Source: an uncultured Muribaculaceae bacterium (lineage in GTDB: Bacteria > Bacteroidota > Bacteroidia > Bacteroidales > Muribaculaceae). From it: 64,000 nucleotides of DNA. The position numbers and the translations under genes are program-made. The stretch is taken from NCBI GenBank assembly GCA_910587925.1, contig CAJUOC010000003.1:54265-118264 (forward strand), read 5' to 3'. This document shows, one piece after another, positions 1 through 9,382 of the stretch (position 1 is its first letter; each line of letters opens with the position of its first letter). The notes under the pieces were generated by a model that was not told where the DNA came from, did not search any database, and saw nothing but the letters and a program-made list of their open reading frames with translations.

Positions 1-102
1 AAGTGATATTTATGTACAACGCATATTACGGAAGCTTGTTGCTTAACCGCCTAAAAATCCATATAATAGAGATAAATCGCTGCTATGCATTGGGGTAGGT
101 AC

Positions 103-166
103 AAAAAAAATTGATTGTCATCGCGACAACCAATCTGATTAACCTTAAATCTATACCATGAAAAAC
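103..166 (-). ncRNA. Candidate small RNA (about 65 nt)
   Basis: No protein is convincing here. On the minus strand a promoter-like pair (TTTG at 201-204, TACTTTTG at 173-180, 20 bases apart) would start a transcript near 166. It would end at a hairpin (113-135, stem TTGTC/GACAA with a weaker extension) followed by eight T residues (110-103). The only ORF in it is a 40-codon frame with no recognisable content. The call is inferred from promoter plus terminator geometry; no RNA family was recognised. Confidence 0.25.
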
Positions 167-172
167 ACATTG

Positions 173-204
173 CAAAAGTAGCCTGCATCAGTGTTTTGTG
201 CAAA
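173..204 (-). promoter_or_regulatory. Bacteroidota-type promoter of candidate sRNA
   Basis: On the minus strand there is TTTG at 204-201, a 20-base spacer and TACTTTTG at 180-173. This fits the known Bacteroides consensus of TTTG, 19-21 bases, TAnnTTTG. It points left, out of the window, with no large ORF downstream in the visible sequence. Confidence 0.4.
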
Positions 205-307
205 TATTCCGAGGGAAAATTCAGTATCTGTTAACATTATTTTAACAACCATCACACCGTGTAAAGCGTATATTACATCTATAGCTGAGTGTACTGATGT
301 ATAATAG

Positions 308-346
308 CAAAATGCCGCGGCTGCCATCAGCGGCCGCGGCATTTTG
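308..346 (-). terminator. Hairpin terminator after the GLUG-repeat gene
   Basis: A 14-base-pair stem (308-321 with 333-346; core AATGCCGCGGC/GCCGCGGCATT) has an 11-base loop. Reading on the minus strand the 3' arm ends in a TTTT run. It sits 35 bases past the stop codon of the gene at 381-5606. Confidence 0.7.
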
Positions 347-380
347 AATGATAGCCTTATTAACAGTCGTTAACTTTTGT

Positions 381-3300
381 CTATCGTATAAGTATTTTCT
401 CGGCCCGAGAGCCTGTGCGGCGTATCACCACGGTACCCGGCTGTGGAGTTTCTACGCTGATACCCTGGAGATTATAATACTGCGGTGTGACGGCGTCGCC
501 GCAGGCAGTGGCATCGGTAATACCTGCGGCGGGGCCGTCGACGGTGAGGGTATATGTCACGGAGTAGCGACCGCAGCCGGCGGTGAGGGTGGCTTCGCCG
601 GCGGGGCCGGTGAGGTCGGGCACGGCCGTACTGCCCGATATCGAGAGCAGACCGCCGGCAGTCCATGTGACTCTGTCGAGCGACGACAGTGTCACGGGAG
701 CGGTGATACACGAGGCCGTGTTGCCTTCGGCCGGGGTGTAGCAGGAGGCATAGGCCCGGGCTGCATCTGAATCTTCGAGTCCGGCAAGGCGAGGCAGACA
801 CGAGGGGCTGTATACATATTTAGTATCGCCCTTGGAGTTTTCGAGCAGGGTATGGTCGGTCATCAGCTCGGTGTAGCTCACCGCCTGCGCCGCATCGATG
901 TCTTGCGGGAGGGTGGGGTGTGTATCGGGATAATAGCACTGCACGGTGGCGGCTCTGAAATCGGGCATCACCGAGGCGACCTTGCCGGTATCCTTGAGCG
1001 GTGTGCCGATGATGTTGCCGGCCTTCTCGGTGGGTTCGCCGTATACGGCGTCGGCCAGATGCACTATCTTGCCGAGGTTGAAGCTGCGCAGTATCCACAT
1101 GTCGTCGCCTCTGCCGGCGATACCGCCCACGCCCGATGCGCCGGTGATGGTGCCGGCATTGTAGCAGTCGGCCACTACGGTCGACTGGGTGGCGATACCG
1201 GAGGCATAGGCGGTGCCGAGAGTCTGTGTGGCGGTCACGTCGCCGGCGTTGAAGCAGGCGGTCACAAAGGCCAGGTCGGCCGAGCCGCCCACGGAGCCTG
1301 TCATGGCCAGGATACCGCTTGCGCGCGATGACGCGGTGACAGCGCCGGTATTGAGGCAACCCGAGAGGTCGGCACCCACGAGGGCCTGGGCCGCGATACC
1401 GCCTGCCATCGACGAGGGTACGGTGATATCGGCTGCATTGGTGCATCGGCGTATCTCCGAAGCCCAGCCCACCTGGCCCGCGATACCGCCGGCAGCCGAC
1501 ATGGCCGTCTCGACCGAGCCTTCATTGTGGCAGTCCTGCACGACGGCTATGCCGGTGGAGGTATTCATCTTCGAGCCGGTCACGCCGACGATGCCGCCGG
1601 CATACATCCATGCCGTGTAAGCGATGCCGTAGTTGTGGCAGTCCTCGACGAGTGAGGATGTGCCGCTGTGGCCGAGGATACCACCTGCACACTGGTTGAG
1701 TATGGCGAAGGCCCCGCCATAGTTGGAGCATCCGCTCACAGTGCCCGAGAACATGCCCGCTATGCCTCCGGCATATACATTGACATACTCCAGAGTCACC
1801 TCGCCTGTCGATGTGTTTATCTTTTCCTCGCGCGGCCCGGTGGCGGCTATGTAGCCGTAGTTGGCGCAGTCGGTGATACGCGGGCTGGCAGCGTTGATGT
1901 CTGAGCCGCCGACGATGCCGCCGGCATAGCGCATGGCGCGTATGCCATCGGTGAGGTTGCGGTCGTCGTCGATGGTACCGGCGCGGTTGATGCAGTCGGT
2001 AAACGATGCCTGCGGAGTGGCGTATCCTGCCACGCCGCCGCCGTAGTAGCCGCGGTACGGAGCGCGGTTGAATGTCAGCGGGGGCTCGGTGGAGTCGTAT
2101 TCGGTGACGTTGATCGTGACGGTGTGTCCCACGGTGATACCGCTCACTGCGCCGCCACACTCACCTGCGAGCGCACCGGCCCGTCCGTGGGCGGCAAAGT
2201 ATGACGCGTCGATGGTGAGGCCCTTGACCGTGGCATGCTCGCCGATGATGGCGAAGAGGCCGGCATGGGTGGTCGGTAACTCCTTTGTGACCGCTGCGTC
2301 GCCCTCGCCTTCGGTGGCGGTGGGTATGGGCATACGCACCCCCTCGACAGTATGGCCGCGGCCGTCGAAATTGCCCTCGAATGATAGTGCAGGCGAGCCG
2401 ATGCGGTGATAGGTGCGCCCGGTGAAGTCGATGTCGGCGTCAAGGGCGACGTATGTACCGAGATAATTGTATTTGTTGTCGAGCATGGAGGCGGCAAATG
2501 TGTCCCAGTCGTCGGCGGTGGCGATTACAAACGGGTCGGCCGCCGTGCCCGACCCCGGCAGTGCATAGGGAATCTTGCGCAGTGTCATCGAGCGGGTATA
2601 TTTATCGCCGCACATGAGAGTGAGCACCGCCTCGGTCGGAGCGTCGACCGCGCCGCACGACACTTTGCCGTCGGCCACGGTAAATGCCCCGGCGCCGCTG
2701 ACAGTGGCTGTGAGCGGCATGGCGGTGTTGATGGTGGCGGGGAACATCATATTGTCGATATTCTGCCCCGCGCCGAAATATACAAATGTAACCGCGGCAG
2801 CCGAGACCATCCCGTCGCCGGCAAAAGCCGAGGGCACGGGATAGAAGCCGGCGCGGGCAGTCCATGCCTCGCCGTCGAGCATGTCGGGCAGTGTGGCGCC
2901 GGTGAGCGCCTCGGTGTCGGCCGCGGTAAGCCCCTCGGCGCTCTGGCCAGGGAACGGCGACAGGGGTGAGTACTGTACATCAAAGCAATTGCCCGTAATC
3001 GAGATATTGCCGATGCGGGGTGTATATCCGATGATGGCACCGATAGTCGCCGCGCCCTCGTCGCTTGTGTCGAGCACGATGCCTGCGCCGACACAGCCGG
3101 TTACGTGTCCTTTCCACGAGCCGGCCACCTCGCCCGCGATACCGCCGGCCTTGGCTGTGGCCGACACGGTGCCGAGATTGAGCGAGCCGGTGATGGTGCC
3201 CGAGTTGGTGCCGGCGATACCTCCGGCATACTCATGGGCGGTGGCTTTCGAGCCTGCGTACAATTTAGCTGCACTCACGTCGGCGAGATTGACACAGCCC

Positions 3301-5606
3301 TCGGCCACGGCGTATCCGGCGGCGAAGATTCCGCCGGCGGTAGACTCAGCCTCGATGCGGCCCGACACGCGGCAGGAGGCGATGCGCATCACCTCGTCGT
3401 CGGTCGTCGGTTTGGTGATATTGAAGCCGAGGATACCGCCCGCCCACTGGCTGTATGCCTTGACCGTGCCGTCGAATGTACAGTTTTCAATGGTGGCGTG
3501 GCGGTCGGCCAGTGCGGCGATACCGCCCGCATACTGGTAAGCGTCGATTTCGGCCGACACGATATGGAGATTGCGCACCGAGGCGCCGTTGCCGAGGTTG
3601 CCGATGAAGCCGACGGCGTTGGTCGACGGCGATGTGGCGTCGGCATAGCCCAGCAGCGAGCCGTCGGCGCCAAATTTGGCGCCGTGTATCGATATGTTGC
3701 TCACGGAGTGTCCGCCGCCGTCGATATGTCCGCTGAAGTAATACTTCTCTATCGGGCGGTATTTGGCGGTGTAGACGGCAGACGCTATGCCCGTGAAGCC
3801 GCTGCCGGCCATGTCGAGGTCGGCGGTGATGCGGAAGTATGTGTCGGGGTAGTGCTCGGGATTGTCGTCGCGCGATGTGACCGTGGCCAGTGTCACCAGG
3901 TCGGCCGGAGTGGATATCAGATACGGGTCGGCCTGAGTGCCGGCACCGGCATACAGCACGGGCTTCTGGGTGAGCATATATCGCTGGATGAAATCGCCGC
4001 ATGTGAGCGTGGCCAGCGTAGAGCGGTTTTCGCCCGCAGGGTCGCGTGTATCTATGGCAGTACCGCCGTCGCTGACTTCAAACCATGTACCGTCGGCCAC
4101 TGATACCGTGATGCCCGGCATGGCCGTCGATACCGAGGCGCGGCCGTGGAAGTCTGTCGCAGTCATGCCCTCGGGCATCACCAGGTACGTAGAGGCCGCA
4201 GCCAGCTGAGCAGCGCGGTCGAGCTTGGCCAATATGGGATAGCGCCCGGCCTCAAATATCCAGTAGTCGGCATCGAGATCGCCCGGGGAGATGCCTGCGG
4301 TGAGCGCGGCTGTCGAGAGACCCTCGACACCGGCATACGACTCGCCGCCCACGGCGGCGGTGCCGCGCAGAGTCTTGTCGTAATAGACACGCTCGAAAGT
4401 GCCGGTGGCAGCGCCGGTAGCCGACGATGCCCCGCGGCCGCATACGGCGCCGGTCGTCGCGGCCTGCTCCGAGGCGGCGTATCCCCAGGCCACGCAGTCG
4501 CGCACGCCCTTGTCGGCCGTGTCGGTCTTCTTGCCGGTATTGGTGCCGCATATGGCTCCTACGAAGCCCTGCCGGCCCTCGACAGGAATGGCGGCGGCGC
4601 AGTTGGCTATAAGGCCGGAATTGGAGCCGGCTACCGCGCCCATATACTGGCCCCACTTGAGTGTCGATGAGCCGGTATAGTCGATCCACTGCCCCGCGAG
4701 CACCCGCCCTGTGGCCATGCTGCCGGTGATACTGCCGGCATTGCTTCCGGCGATGCCGCCCACATAATTGGCGGCCGTGGCCGACTGCGATGCCTGCTGC
4801 CCGCTCCAGTTGCCGCTCTGCACGCGGCCGGCCATGAGACAGTCGGCCACGACGCCGTTGGCGCCGAGGTCGCCTACGATGCCGCCGGCCTTGCCCACCT
4901 CGGTGAGCGAGCCATAGAAGGCGCACGAGCGTATGGTCGACGGCATCGCCGCCGCGCTTGCCATCGAGCCGGCGATGCCGCCCGAAGTCGAGTTGTACGA
5001 TACGATGGTGGCGTGGGACACTACGTTTTCCACCGTGGCGAGCTTAAACATCTTTCCCGCCACCGTGCCGCAGTCGCCGTAAGAGCTGATGCTGCACGAG
5101 GCGTCGAAAGTGAGGTTGCGCACCGATGCAGGCTGAGTCATGGCCGATTTGCCCAGGTTGCCTACAAAGCCCACCCACTTGCGCGAGCCTGAGGCATTGG
5201 CTGCGAGTACCTTGCCGGTCGAGCTGTCAAACTTTGCTCCTTCGATGCACATGTTTGAGATGGTGTGGCCTCCGCCGTCGATATTACCGCCGAAATAGCA
5301 GTTGGCGCTCGGCGCGATGCCATCGGCAGCCACGGCTATGCCGCGGAAGCCGCTGTCCTTGAGGTCTATGTCGGCCGTGATGCGGAAGTATTTGCCATCG
5401 TAGTGATTGGCATTTGATGTGGTGTACGATGAGCCTGAGTTGGGAGTGTTGCAGGCTTGGGCGAGCTCCATTAGGTCGGCGGCCCCGGTGATGAGCCAGG
5501 GGTCTGATTCCGAGCCTGAGCCGCTGAGCGTAAGGGCTTTGTCGGCCCCAAGTGCCGTGGCGGCCGAGAATAAGGCCACAGCGGCGACAAACGCGTGTCT
5601 TGTCAT
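381..5606 (-). CDS. Giant secreted GLUG-repeat protein
   Basis: A 1741-residue predicted exported protein. It has a signal peptide (MTRHAFVAAVALFSAATALG), then three large modules. Each module opens with a variant of GSGSESDPWLI followed by a YFRITADIDL-like strand and long runs of GLUG-type repeats (for example GGIAGSNAGSITGS). Such repeats build right-handed beta-helices in surface or adhesin-like proteins. The C-terminus carries the Bacteroidales tail YYNLQG...VVIRR...KILIR, also seen in the protein at 25033-26364, which suggests a shared sorting or processing signal. No catalytic domain was recognised. It is monocistronic, followed by a terminator, with a weak TATATTTA element upstream at 5652-5645. 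A surface role is inferred; ligand unknown. Confidence 0.85.
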   Translation of the reverse strand: MTRHAFVAAVALFSAATALGADKALTLSGSGSESDPWLITGAADLMELAQACNTPNSGSSYTTSNANHYDGKYFRITADIDLKDSGFRGIAVAADGIAPSANCYFGGNIDGGGHTISNMCIEGAKFDSSTGKVLAANASGSRKWVGFVGNLGKSAMTQPASVRNLTFDASCSISSYGDCGTVAGKMFKLATVENVVSHATIVSYNSTSGGIAGSMASAAAMPSTIRSCAFYGSLTEVGKAGGIVGDLGANGVVADCLMAGRVQSGNWSGQQASQSATAANYVGGIAGSNAGSITGSMATGRVLAGQWIDYTGSSTLKWGQYMGAVAGSNSGLIANCAAAIPVEGRQGFVGAICGTNTGKKTDTADKGVRDCVAWGYAASEQAATTGAVCGRGASSATGAATGTFERVYYDKTLRGTAAVGGESYAGVEGLSTAALTAGISPGDLDADYWIFEAGRYPILAKLDRAAQLAAASTYLVMPEGMTATDFHGRASVSTAMPGITVSVADGTWFEVSDGGTAIDTRDPAGENRSTLATLTCGDFIQRYMLTQKPVLYAGAGTQADPYLISTPADLVTLATVTSRDDNPEHYPDTYFRITADLDMAGSGFTGIASAVYTAKYRPIEKYYFSGHIDGGGHSVSNISIHGAKFGADGSLLGYADATSPSTNAVGFIGNLGNGASVRNLHIVSAEIDAYQYAGGIAALADRHATIENCTFDGTVKAYSQWAGGILGFNITKPTTDDEVMRIASCRVSGRIEAESTAGGIFAAGYAVAEGCVNLADVSAAKLYAGSKATAHEYAGGIAGTNSGTITGSLNLGTVSATAKAGGIAGEVAGSWKGHVTGCVGAGIVLDTSDEGAATIGAIIGYTPRIGNISITGNCFDVQYSPLSPFPGQSAEGLTAADTEALTGATLPDMLDGEAWTARAGFYPVPSAFAGDGMVSAAAVTFVYFGAGQNIDNMMFPATINTAMPLTATVSGAGAFTVADGKVSCGAVDAPTEAVLTLMCGDKYTRSMTLRKIPYALPGSGTAADPFVIATADDWDTFAASMLDNKYNYLGTYVALDADIDFTGRTYHRIGSPALSFEGNFDGRGHTVEGVRMPIPTATEGEGDAAVTKELPTTHAGLFAIIGEHATVKGLTIDASYFAAHGRAGALAGECGGAVSGITVGHTVTINVTEYDSTEPPLTFNRAPYRGYYGGGVAGYATPQASFTDCINRAGTIDDDRNLTDGIRAMRYAGGIVGGSDINAASPRITDCANYGYIAATGPREEKINTSTGEVTLEYVNVYAGGIAGMFSGTVSGCSNYGGAFAILNQCAGGILGHSGTSSLVEDCHNYGIAYTAWMYAGGIVGVTGSKMNTSTGIAVVQDCHNEGSVETAMSAAGGIAGQVGWASEIRRCTNAADITVPSSMAGGIAAQALVGADLSGCLNTGAVTASSRASGILAMTGSVGGSADLAFVTACFNAGDVTATQTLGTAYASGIATQSTVVADCYNAGTITGASGVGGIAGRGDDMWILRSFNLGKIVHLADAVYGEPTEKAGNIIGTPLKDTGKVASVMPDFRAATVQCYYPDTHPTLPQDIDAAQAVSYTELMTDHTLLENSKGDTKYVYSPSCLPRLAGLEDSDAARAYASCYTPAEGNTASCITAPVTLSSLDRVTWTAGGLLSISGSTAVPDLTGPAGEATLTAGCGRYSVTYTLTVDGPAAGITDATACGDAVTPQYYNLQGISVETPQPGTVVIRRTGSRAEKILIR

Positions 5607-5738
5607 AAATCCGGAAAAATTCTATGTGTGTGTTAACGTGCCGTAAATATACAAAAAATCGGTTAGCCCGTTCCGTTAATATCATATATTTTCGCCGACA
5701 GAGATACCATCCGGTCGCGAAGGACTCCGGGCGGAATG

Positions 5739-7628
5739 TTATTTCAGAGTGAAGACTCCGTCGCGCAGCGATACGGCTCCGTCGTCGACCATCCGTCGCA
5801 AAGACTCTATGGCGACAGGGAACAGCCGTCCGCGGTAATATGGCCGCAACTCCTCGGCGCGTATGCCGTCGGGTCGGCTCCCGAGCAGAGCGCGCAGGCC
5901 GGCGGCGAGGTCGGCCGGTGTGCGCTCCGGGCGTCGCGAGCGACAGATGTCGCATTTGCCGCAGGGGGCGGCATCGGCCTGCCCGAAGTACCGCAGCATA
6001 CGCTGCACGCGGCAGTCGCCGTCGTCAAACACGTAGTCGCGCATGGCTTCCATGCGCTCGCGGGCCACGGCGAGGCGGTCTTCGTATACGGCGCGCGGTA
6101 TCACCACATGGCGGGTCTCGTCGCGCGAGGTCGGGTACATCACATACGGTACCTCGCGGCGCGGCACATACTGCAACACGTGCATGCGGCTCATGGTGAG
6201 CAGAGCCTGATACACCCGCTCGACACTCATGCGCGCCTTTATGGCCACGGCATCCTCGCTGATGCGCACAAAGTCGGCAAAGAGGCCCGTGTATGACCGC
6301 AGCAGCTCGCGCAGCACACTGTCGCAGTCGTCGTCGAGCGGCACGGCATACAGCTCGCGCTTGGGCAGCGTTATCATCACACGGGCGCGCGAGTCGGTAT
6401 CGTCGCTGTACTCGATGGCGCCGGCGCGGGTGAGTATGCGCAGCGCCGACAGAGTGGGGCGCTCGGCCAGGCGGAAGGTGCGGCACATCTTGCGGAAGTC
6501 GCACTCGTATACCTGGCCGAGACCGGCCCCGACCGATATGTTGAGAAACACCCCCAGCCGCTCGTACACGTGGAGTATGTACTCGCGCCCGGGAAACTCC
6601 TCGCTGAGACGCCGCGCGAGCAGCCCCTTGTCGGGCGCGCAGGCCAGCGTGACCGCAAACGACGGCAGCCCGTCGCGGCCGGCACGTCCCGCCTCCTGGT
6701 AATACTCCTCGAGCGAGGGGGGCAGGTCGTAGTGCACGACGAGTCGCACATCGGGCTTGTCTATGCCCATGCCGAATGCGTTGGTGGCGACCATCACCCT
6801 GAGCCGCCCGCTCTTCCACTCGTCCTGGCGCGCGGTCTTGTCGTGAGGGTCGAGGCCGGCGTGGTAAAACCCTGCGGTGATGCCCTCGGCGGCGATGAGC
6901 GAGGCGAGGCGGCCTGTGCGCTCGCGCGAGCGCACATATACGATGGCCGAGCCGGAGGTGGAGCGGAGTATATGCAGCAGCTCGCTCTCCTTGTCGTCGG
7001 TGCGCCGCACGATATAGCTGATGTTGTCGCGGGCAAACGACCGCGAGTACAGCGCCGGCGAGTGCATGTGCAGCTTCTCGGCGATGTCGGCCACCACGCG
7101 CGGTGTGGCCGAGGCGGTGAGCGCGAGCACGGGCACGCCGGGCAGTGTGTCGCGCAGATCGGCCAGCCGCAGGTAAGGCGGGCGGAAGTCGTAGCCCCAC
7201 TGCGAGATGCAGTGGGCCTCGTCGACCACGATGAGGCTCACGTCCCATGTCTTTATCTCGGCGGCGAAGTCGCGGCCGGTGAGCTTCTCGGGCGAGAAGT
7301 ATGCCAGGCGCACCCGCCCCAGGCGTATGCGCTCGAGCGCCACGGTGCGCTCAGAGCGGCTCAGCCCCGAGTGGACGGCCGTCGCCGGGATGCCGGCCGC
7401 GGTGAGATTGTCTACCTGGTCTTTCATGAGCGAGATGAGCGGTGTCACCACTATGGTGACTCCGCTCAGCATCATGGCCGGCACCTGAAAGGTGATGGAT
7501 TTGCCGCCGCCCGTGGGCAGCAGGCCGATGGTATCGTGCCCGTCGAGCACAGAGCCGATAATCTCGGCCTGGCACTCGCGGAAGGCGTCGTAGCCCCAGT
7601 AGCGGCGGAGTATGTCGATTGGCTCCAC
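5739..7628 (-). CDS. recQ: RecQ-family ATP-dependent DNA helicase
   Basis: A 629-residue SF2 3'-5' DNA helicase acting in recombination and repair. Walker A is PTGGGKSITF near residue 40. The DEAH box is VVDEAHCISQWG near residue 135, with the RecQ-characteristic aromatic loop QWGYDFRPPY. The helicase C-terminal domain includes GMGIDKPDVR and EAGRAGRDG. The zinc-binding RQC subdomain has cysteines in QRMLRYFGQ...CGKCDIC. The C-terminus is winged-helix-like and no clear HRDC domain is seen. It is the last gene of the greA-to-recQ operon, 17 bases after recJ, so two recombination enzymes are co-transcribed. Confidence 0.95.
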   Translation of the reverse strand: MEPIDILRRYWGYDAFRECQAEIIGSVLDGHDTIGLLPTGGGKSITFQVPAMMLSGVTIVVTPLISLMKDQVDNLTAAGIPATAVHSGLSRSERTVALERIRLGRVRLAYFSPEKLTGRDFAAEIKTWDVSLIVVDEAHCISQWGYDFRPPYLRLADLRDTLPGVPVLALTASATPRVVADIAEKLHMHSPALYSRSFARDNISYIVRRTDDKESELLHILRSTSGSAIVYVRSRERTGRLASLIAAEGITAGFYHAGLDPHDKTARQDEWKSGRLRVMVATNAFGMGIDKPDVRLVVHYDLPPSLEEYYQEAGRAGRDGLPSFAVTLACAPDKGLLARRLSEEFPGREYILHVYERLGVFLNISVGAGLGQVYECDFRKMCRTFRLAERPTLSALRILTRAGAIEYSDDTDSRARVMITLPKRELYAVPLDDDCDSVLRELLRSYTGLFADFVRISEDAVAIKARMSVERVYQALLTMSRMHVLQYVPRREVPYVMYPTSRDETRHVVIPRAVYEDRLAVARERMEAMRDYVFDDGDCRVQRMLRYFGQADAAPCGKCDICRSRRPERTPADLAAGLRALLGSRPDGIRAEELRPYYRGRLFPVAIESLRRMVDDGAVSLRDGVFTLK

Positions 7629-7645
7629 GGGCGCAGTGAGGGGGG

Positions 7646-9382
7646 TCAGTCGGTATCGGCGGCCGTGCGTATCTGGCGCACGAGCAGCTGCACGGGCGAG
7701 GTGGCGTTGCGGTGCTTGTTTTCCTCGATGGTGTAGCAGATGTTGAATGGCTTGCCGGCGTGGATGTAGTCGAAGTAGCGGGCCATGTTGAAGGCGATGC
7801 CGTTGATGACCTTGCCCGAGGAGTCGTCGACCAGCTCCAGCTTGATATGCTCGAGATGCTTGCCCACGAGCATACTGGTGCCGAAGTCCTTGACGCCGCG
7901 CGTGCAGAATGTAGGCTTCTGGTTGCCGGGGCCGAAGGGGTTGAACAGCCGCAGCGTCGACACCAGCTCCGGCGTGATCTGGGCGAAATTGAGAAATGCG
8001 TCGATGTCGATTACCGGCGTCTGCTGCTCGGGCAGTATGTGGGCGGCCACATACTCCTCAAATCGGCGGGTAAACTCGGGCAGATTCTCCTCGCGCAGCG
8101 ACAGCCCGACGGCATAGGGGTGACCGCCGAAATTCTCGAGCAGGTCGCGCACCGAGTCGACGGCCTTGTAGATGTCAAAGCCCTGTACCGAGCGCGACGA
8201 TCCGGTAGCCAGGCCGTTGGCAAACGTCAGCACCACCGATGGCTTGTAATACAGCTCGGTAAGTCGCGAGGCCACGATGCCGATGATGCCCTTGTGCCAG
8301 TCTTTGTTGTAGATGACAATCGACTTCTTGGGCGAGTACATCTCGCCGCGGGCCTCAAGGATGGAGTTGGCCTCCTCGGTGATGCGCTTGTCGAGCTCCT
8401 TGCGGTCTTTATTGTACTGGTCGATGGCGAGGCTCTTGCGGGCGGCGTCCTTGCTGTCGCGGGCCACCAGCAGCTCGACAGCCTCGCGGCCGCTCTGCAT
8501 ACGTCCCGAGGCATTGATGCGCGGGCCGATTTTGAATATCACGTCGGAGATGGTGATTTCCTTGCCGCCGAGGCCGCAGGTGCGGATGATGGCGCGCAGG
8601 CCGAGGTTGGGATTGCTGTTGAGCCGCTTCAGGCCCATGTAAGCCATCACACGGTTTTCGTCGACCATCGGCACGATGTCGGCCGCGATACTCACCGCCA
8701 CAAGGTCGAGCATCGACTCGAGCTCGGCGGTACCGATACCGTTGGAGATGGAAAAGGCCTGCATGAGCTTGTAACCCACTCCGCACCCCGACAGGTAGCG
8801 GCAGGGGTAGGTCGAGCCGTCGAGCTTGGGGTTGAGGATTGCCGCCGCCGGCGGCAGCTCGGAGTCGGGCACATGGTGGTCGCAGATGATGAAATCGATG
8901 CCGCGGGTGGCTGCATACTTGATTTCGTCGATGGCCTTGATGCCGCAGTCGAGTATGATGATGAGCTTGACGCCGTCGTCGGCCGCATTGTCGATGATGT
9001 GGCGCGATATGCCGTAGCCCTCGTCGTAGCGGGTGGGTATGTAGAAATCAATCTCGGAGTAGAAATTCTGGAGATAGCGGTATACGAGCGCCACGGCAGT
9101 GGTGCCGTCGACATCGTAGTCGCCGTACACGAGTATCTTCTCTTTGGAGCCCATGGCGCGGTTGAGGCGGTCGACGGCCTTGTCCATGTCGGGCATGAGG
9201 AAGGGGTCGTGGAGGTCGCGCAGCGATGGATGGAAAAATTTCTCGGCCTCGGTGACCGATGTGATGCCGCGCTGCACGAGCAACTCGCATACCGGGGTGA
9301 CATTGGCATAACGGCGGCGCAGCTCGCTCTCGAGTTTTTGCTCCTCCGAGGTCAGAGGCAGATAGTTCCACTTGCTGGTCAT
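7646..9382 (-). CDS. recJ: Single-stranded-DNA-specific exonuclease RecJ
   Basis: A 578-residue DHH-family 5'-3' exonuclease for recombination and mismatch or base repair in the cytoplasm. It has phosphoesterase motifs YGDYDVDGTTA (about residue 80), DCGIKA and CDHHVPDSE, the inhibitory-domain motif GPRINASGRM, and a DHHA1 motif GGHPYAVGLSL in which the usual AAG reads AVG. A C-terminal OB-like domain follows. The start ATG overlaps the stop of the upstream mscS-like gene (ATGA), and recQ follows 17 bases later, indicating translational coupling. Confidence 0.96.
   Translation of the reverse strand: MTSKWNYLPLTSEEQKLESELRRRYANVTPVCELLVQRGITSVTEAEKFFHPSLRDLHDPFLMPDMDKAVDRLNRAMGSKEKILVYGDYDVDGTTAVALVYRYLQNFYSEIDFYIPTRYDEGYGISRHIIDNAADDGVKLIIILDCGIKAIDEIKYAATRGIDFIICDHHVPDSELPPAAAILNPKLDGSTYPCRYLSGCGVGYKLMQAFSISNGIGTAELESMLDLVAVSIAADIVPMVDENRVMAYMGLKRLNSNPNLGLRAIIRTCGLGGKEITISDVIFKIGPRINASGRMQSGREAVELLVARDSKDAARKSLAIDQYNKDRKELDKRITEEANSILEARGEMYSPKKSIVIYNKDWHKGIIGIVASRLTELYYKPSVVLTFANGLATGSSRSVQGFDIYKAVDSVRDLLENFGGHPYAVGLSLREENLPEFTRRFEEYVAAHILPEQQTPVIDIDAFLNFAQITPELVSTLRLFNPFGPGNQKPTFCTRGVKDFGTSMLVGKHLEHIKLELVDDSSGKVINGIAFNMARYFDYIHAGKPFNICYTIEENKHRNATSPVQLLVRQIRTAADTD

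Noticed and set aside
151..342. 63-codon minus-strand frame in the opening intergenic region
   Set aside because: It has no recognisable features, runs into the terminator hairpin at 308-346 and is better explained as non-coding sequence.
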